Shown here piece by piece: positions 23,297-27,289 of a DNA stretch of 27,289 bases. Positions within the stretch are counted from its first letter, which is position 1. Every line of letters starts with the position of its first letter. The position numbers and the translations under genes were made by a program. The stretch comes from JBPRGH01 sp051418055 (GTDB lineage Bacteria > Bacteroidota > Bacteroidia > Cytophagales > Cyclobacteriaceae): assembly GCA_051418055.1 (NCBI GenBank), contig JBPRGH010000145.1, positions 1 through 27,289 on the forward strand. Reading direction: 5' to 3'. Under the pieces are notes generated by a model. That model saw only the letters and a list, made by a program, of their open reading frames with translations. It had not been told where the DNA came from and did not search any database.

Positions 23297-23640
23297 ATTT
23301 TAAATGGATATTTTATTTTATACTCAGCCAAATGAAAACTTATACAAATAACTGGTTTGTTTATATCGCCAATTGTAATTTTAATATAAACTTCTTTTCC
23401 TTTAATTTTTTTTCCAAACTCCCAAAGATCTGCACCGCCAAATTGATCCTGCGACGGGCCTCTAAAAAAGTCTTTTACAACTAGTTCATTTAAAATTTCT
23501 TTTCTGCTGGCCCTGACAATTTCAAGATCCAGGAGAGTCTGAAAATTCTTTTTTCTATCAAGAAAGACAACATCGAATACCTCCATTTTCTGCTTAAAAT
23601 CATCCAGAAACTTCCCTACTTCTTCTTCTGTGGTACTCAT
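23293..23640 (-). CDS. MqsR-like toxin of a type II toxin-antitoxin pair
   Basis: The 115-residue protein has the MqsR size and end pattern: a helical N-terminus (VGKFLDDFKQKMEVFDVVFLD), then FFRGPSQDQFGGADLWEFGK and the strand pair KEVYIKITIG and PVICISFHLAEY. MqsR toxins are RelE-fold, ribosome-independent mRNA interferases. I infer the same mode here, with lower certainty because the match is weak. Toxin-first gene order is typical of MqsRA. Panacea antitoxins pair with diverse toxins, so another RelE-like toxin is possible. Confidence 0.7.
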   Translation of the reverse strand: MSTTEEEVGKFLDDFKQKMEVFDVVFLDRKKNFQTLLDLEIVRASRKEILNELVVKDFFRGPSQDQFGGADLWEFGKKIKGKEVYIKITIGDINKPVICISFHLAEYKIKYPFKI

Positions 23641-23675
23641 TTGTCTTTATTACTTACTAATCATAACGGAAAATA

Positions 23676-23725
23676 AACTATATAGTTGTAAAACTATGTA
23701 CAAAAACTGATAATAACAACTATAC
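23676..23725. promoter_or_regulatory. Inverted repeat, candidate operator of the toxin-antitoxin operon
   Basis: TATAGTTGT (23681-23689) and ACAACTATA (23716-23724) are perfect inverted half-sites. The left one also lies in the palindrome AACTATATAGTT (23677-23688). They sit 40-85 bp upstream of the toxin start, where the HTH antitoxin would bind. Confidence 0.5.
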
Positions 23726-23887
23726 AATTAAATATAATAATTTTGTTTGTGCTAATTATCACCCATTGTTAAATATTATTTGGCGATTAATAAAGCTATA
23801 TATGAGACATTAATATTTAATTGTAGCTCCAGCAATTTAACAGGATGTTGAGGAGAAGTTCAATAGAATTAAATATCTAATTATATG

Positions 23888-24008
23888 TTAATTCTCCATC
23901 TCCCTCGCCTTACTTAATGCCGAGGCAAGCAATCCCGGAGGAATAGAAATTATTCCCAGGCCCACCATTAGAATAATAAATGTAAAAATTTTACTTCCCC
24001 ACGGTCAA
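23888..24008 (-). pseudogene. Remnant of a potassium-channel-like gene, copy 2
   Basis: The reverse reading frame encodes KIFTFIILMVGLGIISIPPG then LLASALSKAREMEN and a stop. This closely fits the S6 helix and end of voltage-gated K+ channels. The upstream TVGK-like stretch is in another frame, and the selectivity filter and S1-S5 are missing. It is the C-terminal scrap of a channel gene related to copy 1 at 20988-21089. Confidence 0.45.
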
Positions 24009-24117
24009 ACTCTTCACCCCAGAAACCATTCCCTTCGCAAGCCATTTCACCCCCTTCGCAAATTAAATTCCTAACCCGCAGTGCTGAGTTCTAAATTCAA
24101 GAATAAAAAGCACTGTA

Positions 24118-24570
24118 ATGAAACCATTAATCCTTTTTTGCTTTCTTTTAGCTCCGCTATTTAGCTTTAGCCAGCAAAATACAGCAGCCCTGTTAGACTC
24201 AGAGCTAGCCCGCTGTACAGGATCTGCCTACTGTAGGGCCTGTAAGAACTGCAATTATTGCAAACACTGCAACAGCGGAGGCAGCTGTGGAGTGTGTTCA
24301 CCGGCTACAAATTATAATAAAAATACCACAGGCAACAACTATCGCTTTTCAGATCATTATGTATATGTGAAAAATGAAAAGATGAACCTAAGAAGCGGGC
24401 CCGGCACAACCTATACCATTGTTACCACAATTAATAAAAACTCAGAGCTGTATCTTATTGAATATCTCTCCAGCGGATGGGTGAAGGTGAGGTATGAGTA
24501 TTGGGAAGAGGGGGAGGAGAAGAGTGTGATGGGGTATGCTTTGAAGAGCTTGTTGAAAGATAGTAGGTAA
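24118..24570 (+). CDS. Exported Cys-rich protein with bacterial SH3 domain
   Basis: The 150-residue protein has a signal peptide (KPLILFCFLLAPLFSFS, cleavage before QQNTA). A Cys cluster at residues 33-60 has eight Cys in CxxC-like spacing (CTGSAYCRACKNCNYCKHC, then CGVC), able to bind metal or form disulphides. An SH3_3-type domain follows at about 80-148 (KMNLRSGPGTTYTIVTTI, SSGWVKVRY, GYALKSLL). Such SH3 domains often bind peptidoglycan or envelope proteins. The Cys cluster fused to SH3 is unusual to me. It stands alone, upstream of the IS21 element. Confidence 0.75.
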   Translation: MKPLILFCFLLAPLFSFSQQNTAALLDSELARCTGSAYCRACKNCNYCKHCNSGGSCGVCSPATNYNKNTTGNNYRFSDHYVYVKNEKMNLRSGPGTTYTIVTTINKNSELYLIEYLSSGWVKVRYEYWEEGEEKSVMGYALKSLLKDSR

Positions 24571-24896
24571 CAATTATTCTTTGATTTATCATTACCTAAA
24601 AAATACTGTAAAAAAATGAACAATTTAATAACTGAAGAAATAAATGAGTGATATTCAAGTGGATATACCGGAGCATGCTGACCCCTCTGTACCGGTAGTA
24701 AAATTAATAGGTAAATACGCTTTACGCTCTAATTTCACCTGCCATTCCGGCAGATGCTGACCCCCCTAATAATTAAGATGGAAATTATTCCGGAGCATAC
24801 TGACCCCCTATAGGTTAGATTCCGGAGCATGTTGACCCCTCTTTGCAAAGGTTTTGGTTTTTTCGCGGTCATTTTAAACCGCTTAATAGAACTACG

Positions 24897-26489
24897 ATGG
24901 CCGGAAAACCAAAATCAATGAGCCAAATAAAACAACTTTTATTACTACATCAGCAAGGCAAAGGACGAAAAACCATTGCCCGTGCGCTTGGGATCAGCAA
25001 AACTACGGTTAAGTCGTATTTAGAGAAGTTAGATGGTATTTTGTCCAGCAGGAAGGATCCCATAACAATAGCTGACCTGGTAAAGCTTGAAAACCCTGTT
25101 TTAGAAGCTAAATTTCATCCAGGAAACCCTGCTTATAAAGATGACCGTTACGAGCATTTTAAAGGACAGATCGATTATTTTATTAATGAGCTGAAGCGAA
25201 AAGGCGTCAGCAAATATCTTCTCTGGGAAGAGTACAGGCAACAAAGAATAGATGGTTACAGCTACTCTCAGTTCTGTTTTCACCTTCAGCAACAACAGAT
25301 TGCTTCTAAACCTTCTATGGTGCTTGAGCATAATCCTGGGGAGAAGCTTTTTATTGATTTTGCAGGTAAGAAGCTGCATTACGTAGACAAAGACACTGGT
25401 GAGCTAATCGAATGCCAGGTTTTTGTTGCCTGTCTTCCTTATTCGGATTATAGCTTTGTAATGGCAGTAAGAAGCCAATGCATAGAGGATTTTCTTTATG
25501 CCCTTACCTGCTGTTTAGCCTTTTTTGGTGGTGTTCCATTAGCCCTTGTGCCTGATAATTTAAAATCTGCTGTTATTAAGGCTAATCGGTATGAACCTCA
25601 GATCAATCAGGCACTGGAAGATTTTGCCAACCATTATGGTTCTACAGTGGTGCCGGCAAGAGCTAAAAAGCCAAAAGACAAAGCCCTTGTAGAAAACCAA
25701 GTAAAATTGATCTATAGCAGGGTTTATGCTAAGGTTCGCAACATGACCTTCTTTGATATCCATTCGCTCAATAAAGCCATTGCAGAAAAAGTTAAAGAAC
25801 ATAACCAGACCAGGATGCAACAAAAGCCTTACTGCAGGGAGGAACGCTTTTTAGCAGAAGAGAAAAAATGCCTGATGCCCTTGCCAGAGCAGCTTTTCGA
25901 AATTAAGTATTACAATGAACTTACAGTAGCTAAAAATAATCATCTCTACCTGTCACAGGACAAGCACTATTACAGTGTCCCTTATAAACTTATAGGCCAC
26001 AAAGTTAAAATTATCTATACCAGATCGATGGTCTATATCTTTTCAAAAGGAAAACAGGTAGCTGTACATATCAGGGGTTTTAAGCAGGGTGGATACACGA
26101 CAGATAAAGAACATCTGTGCTCTCAGCACCGGCACTACCGTGATAGAAGCCCCGAATACTACTTACAACAGGCAAAGAAAAGATCCGCATCCCTTCATGA
26201 GCTGGTTGGTCTTATATTCAACCAGAACAGGTATCCGGAACAGCTATATAAAACCTGTGACGGCCTCTTTAGCTTACATCGTATGGCAGAAGCCGATCCT
26301 TTTGAAAAAGCCTGTCAAATAGCAATAGAGCATCAAAGTTACTCCTACATGTTTGTAAAAAACATCCTGGAAAATAATATGACCAGGTCACAGGAGGATA
26401 TCCCGGATAAACCTTTGCCCAGTCATCGGAACCTGCGGGGAAAAGAACATTATCAACAACAACTTGAATTAAACTATAAAAACAGATGA
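24897..26489 (+). CDS. istA: IS21-family transposase IstA
   Basis: From ATG 24897 the product is 530 residues. The frame is open to 24843, but those 18 residues run into the terminal repeat region and the IstA helix-turn-helix begins right after MAGKPKSMSQIKQLL. Features are an N-terminal HTH (RKTIARALGISKTTVKSYLEKL) and an rve/DDE catalytic core with Asp in LFIDFAGKKLHY, Asp in LVPDNLKSAV and Glu in KDKALVENQVKLIYSRVY. A C-terminal Mu-like domain follows (YYSVPYKLIGHKVKI). It cuts and joins the element ends. Its stop overlaps the istB start by 4 bp (ATGA), giving coupled translation. It appears intact. Confidence 0.95.
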   Translation: MAGKPKSMSQIKQLLLLHQQGKGRKTIARALGISKTTVKSYLEKLDGILSSRKDPITIADLVKLENPVLEAKFHPGNPAYKDDRYEHFKGQIDYFINELKRKGVSKYLLWEEYRQQRIDGYSYSQFCFHLQQQQIASKPSMVLEHNPGEKLFIDFAGKKLHYVDKDTGELIECQVFVACLPYSDYSFVMAVRSQCIEDFLYALTCCLAFFGGVPLALVPDNLKSAVIKANRYEPQINQALEDFANHYGSTVVPARAKKPKDKALVENQVKLIYSRVYAKVRNMTFFDIHSLNKAIAEKVKEHNQTRMQQKPYCREERFLAEEKKCLMPLPEQLFEIKYYNELTVAKNNHLYLSQDKHYYSVPYKLIGHKVKIIYTRSMVYIFSKGKQVAVHIRGFKQGGYTTDKEHLCSQHRHYRDRSPEYYLQQAKKRSASLHELVGLIFNQNRYPEQLYKTCDGLFSLHRMAEADPFEKACQIAIEHQSYSYMFVKNILENNMTRSQEDIPDKPLPSHRNLRGKEHYQQQLELNYKNR

Positions 26490-27205
26490 ATCAGATTGAA
26501 ACACAGATGAACAAACTGCGCCTGCATGGCATGATTAAAAGCTATACCACATTGCAGGAAACAAGGAAGCTGCATGAGCTGTCATTAAATGAAGGTCTTG
26601 AGCTTTTATTACAGGCAGAAGAACAGGATCGGGACAACCGAAGATTTAAACGGCTGGAGTATAATGCGGGCTTTAGGTACAAAGCTTCTATTGAAGAATT
26701 AAAGTCTCATCCTGCAAGAGGCTTAGATAAAAATTTAATAGCTTCTCTGGCTACAGGAAATTATATTGCCAAAGGTGAGTCGGTACTAATTACCGGAGCA
26801 ACAGGCTGCGGAAAAAGCTTTTTATCTTCGGCCCTGGGACATCAGGCATGTGTATTAGGTTATAAGGTGGCATATTTTAACACCCAAAAGCTAATGCTGA
26901 AAATGAAGATGGGCCGGTTAGAAGGGACTATTTATAAGTTCTTTGAAAAGCTGGCTAAGACAGATCTGCTGATCCTGGATGACTTTGGATTAACGCATCT
27001 CGAAAAGCAACAGCAGATGGATCTTATGGAAATGATTGAAGACAGGCATGGTAAAGCCTCAACTATTATTGCCAGCCAACTACCTGTGGGAAGCGGGTAT
27101 GATATTATCGGTGAGGAGACTATTGCCGATGCTATATTAGATAGATTGGTACACTCCTCATACAGAATAGAGATAAAAGGAGATAGTCTAAGAAAAAAAC
27201 AGTAA
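26486..27205 (+). CDS. istB: IS21-family helper ATPase IstB
   Basis: The 239-residue DnaC-like AAA+ protein has Walker A GATGCGKS, Walker B LLILDDFG, and sensor/arginine regions IIASQLPVGSGY and DAILDRLVHSSYRIEI. IstB oligomerises on target DNA with ATP and recruits and stimulates IstA. It starts inside the end of istA. It is full length and appears functional. Confidence 0.95.
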   Translation: MNQIETQMNKLRLHGMIKSYTTLQETRKLHELSLNEGLELLLQAEEQDRDNRRFKRLEYNAGFRYKASIEELKSHPARGLDKNLIASLATGNYIAKGESVLITGATGCGKSFLSSALGHQACVLGYKVAYFNTQKLMLKMKMGRLEGTIYKFFEKLAKTDLLILDDFGLTHLEKQQQMDLMEMIEDRHGKASTIIASQLPVGSGYDIIGEETIADAILDRLVHSSYRIEIKGDSLRKKQ

Positions 27206-27289
27206 AATTGTCAGGTCATTAAGTTCTTTAAAAACTGAAGCCTTTTAGGGGGGTCAATATCACCGGAAGGGGGGTCAGTATCACCGGAA

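Larger units (their letters stand above)
24660..27289 (+). mobile_element. IS21-family insertion sequence (right tip possibly beyond the window)
   Basis: The element has istA and istB in the usual order, with repeated ends. Left units close to TTCCGGAGCATACTGACCCC lie at 24666-24686, 24745-24766, 24788-24808 and 24820-24840. Right units, GGTCARTATCACCGGAA preceded by G-runs, lie at 27248-27268 and 27269-27289 and are inverted relative to the left ones. The left tip may be TGGATATACCGG at 24660, fitting the TG...CA ends of the family. The matching right tip would then lie a few bases past 27289. Target-site duplications cannot be read here. Confidence 0.85.

Noticed and set aside
24666..24840. 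Four repeats before istA as a regulatory repeat array
   Set aside because: Inverted copies at the far end of the same element show that they are terminal transposase-binding repeats.

Overview
The window looks like an accessory region of a Bacteroidota genome, most likely a marine or soil Cytophagales-type bacterium. The evidence is low GC, a gliding-motility-associated (CHU_C, type B) sorting domain at 10645-12027, a more divergent type A-like sorting tail at 9375-10586, a Bacteroidota-style Rhs cassette starting MGC(R)KL, and a Bacteroidota-specific recombinase/helicase pair. No rRNA, tRNA, CRISPR array or housekeeping gene was recognised.

Layout. (1) 1-3450: five short repeats that look like the end of an IS21-type element lying to the left, then the remains of a mobile element. 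It holds a P-loop helicase-like ATPase, a tyrosine recombinase whose N-terminus seems frame-shifted, and about 900 bp of non-coding DNA with two large nested palindromes. (2) 3480-6668: a small hypothetical gene, an Rhs-core polymorphic toxin with a metzincin-type zinc protease C-terminus, an overlapping exported candidate immunity protein, a reverse-strand Xre regulator/membrane-protein pair, and a truncated second copy of the helicase gene. (3) 6669-12600: secreted and outer-membrane proteins of the type IX secretion kind, separated by long non-coding stretches full of hairpin repeats and a decayed gene fragment. (4) 12741-18008: reverse-strand membrane protein plus peptidoglycan-amidase-like protein, divergent from a Serratia-nuclease-like lipoprotein, a patatin phospholipase and a membrane protein. 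This set could attack cell wall, nucleic acid and lipid. (5) 18010-20750: AraC regulator plus ankyrin protein, and an Imm11-like orphan, separated by two closely related attC-like imperfect palindromes of about 125 bp; it resembles an integron cassette array without an integrase. (6) 20750-24570: decayed K+-channel-like fragments, two tiny genes, an orphan terminator with possible small RNA, an MqsR-like toxin with Panacea-domain antitoxin, and a Cys-rich SH3 protein. (7) 24660-27289: an IS21-family element (istA, istB) with multiple terminal repeats, running to the window edge.

Common themes are conflict and exchange: toxin and immunity genes, a toxin-antitoxin pair, IS elements, a tyrosine recombinase element and cassette-like repeats. 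A perfect or near-perfect palindrome TACCCAANGTTGGGTA recurs upstream of unrelated genes. The strongest candidates for something undescribed are the attC-like array at 18060-20750, the Rhs-metzincin/immunity pair, and the palindrome-rich end of the recombinase element.
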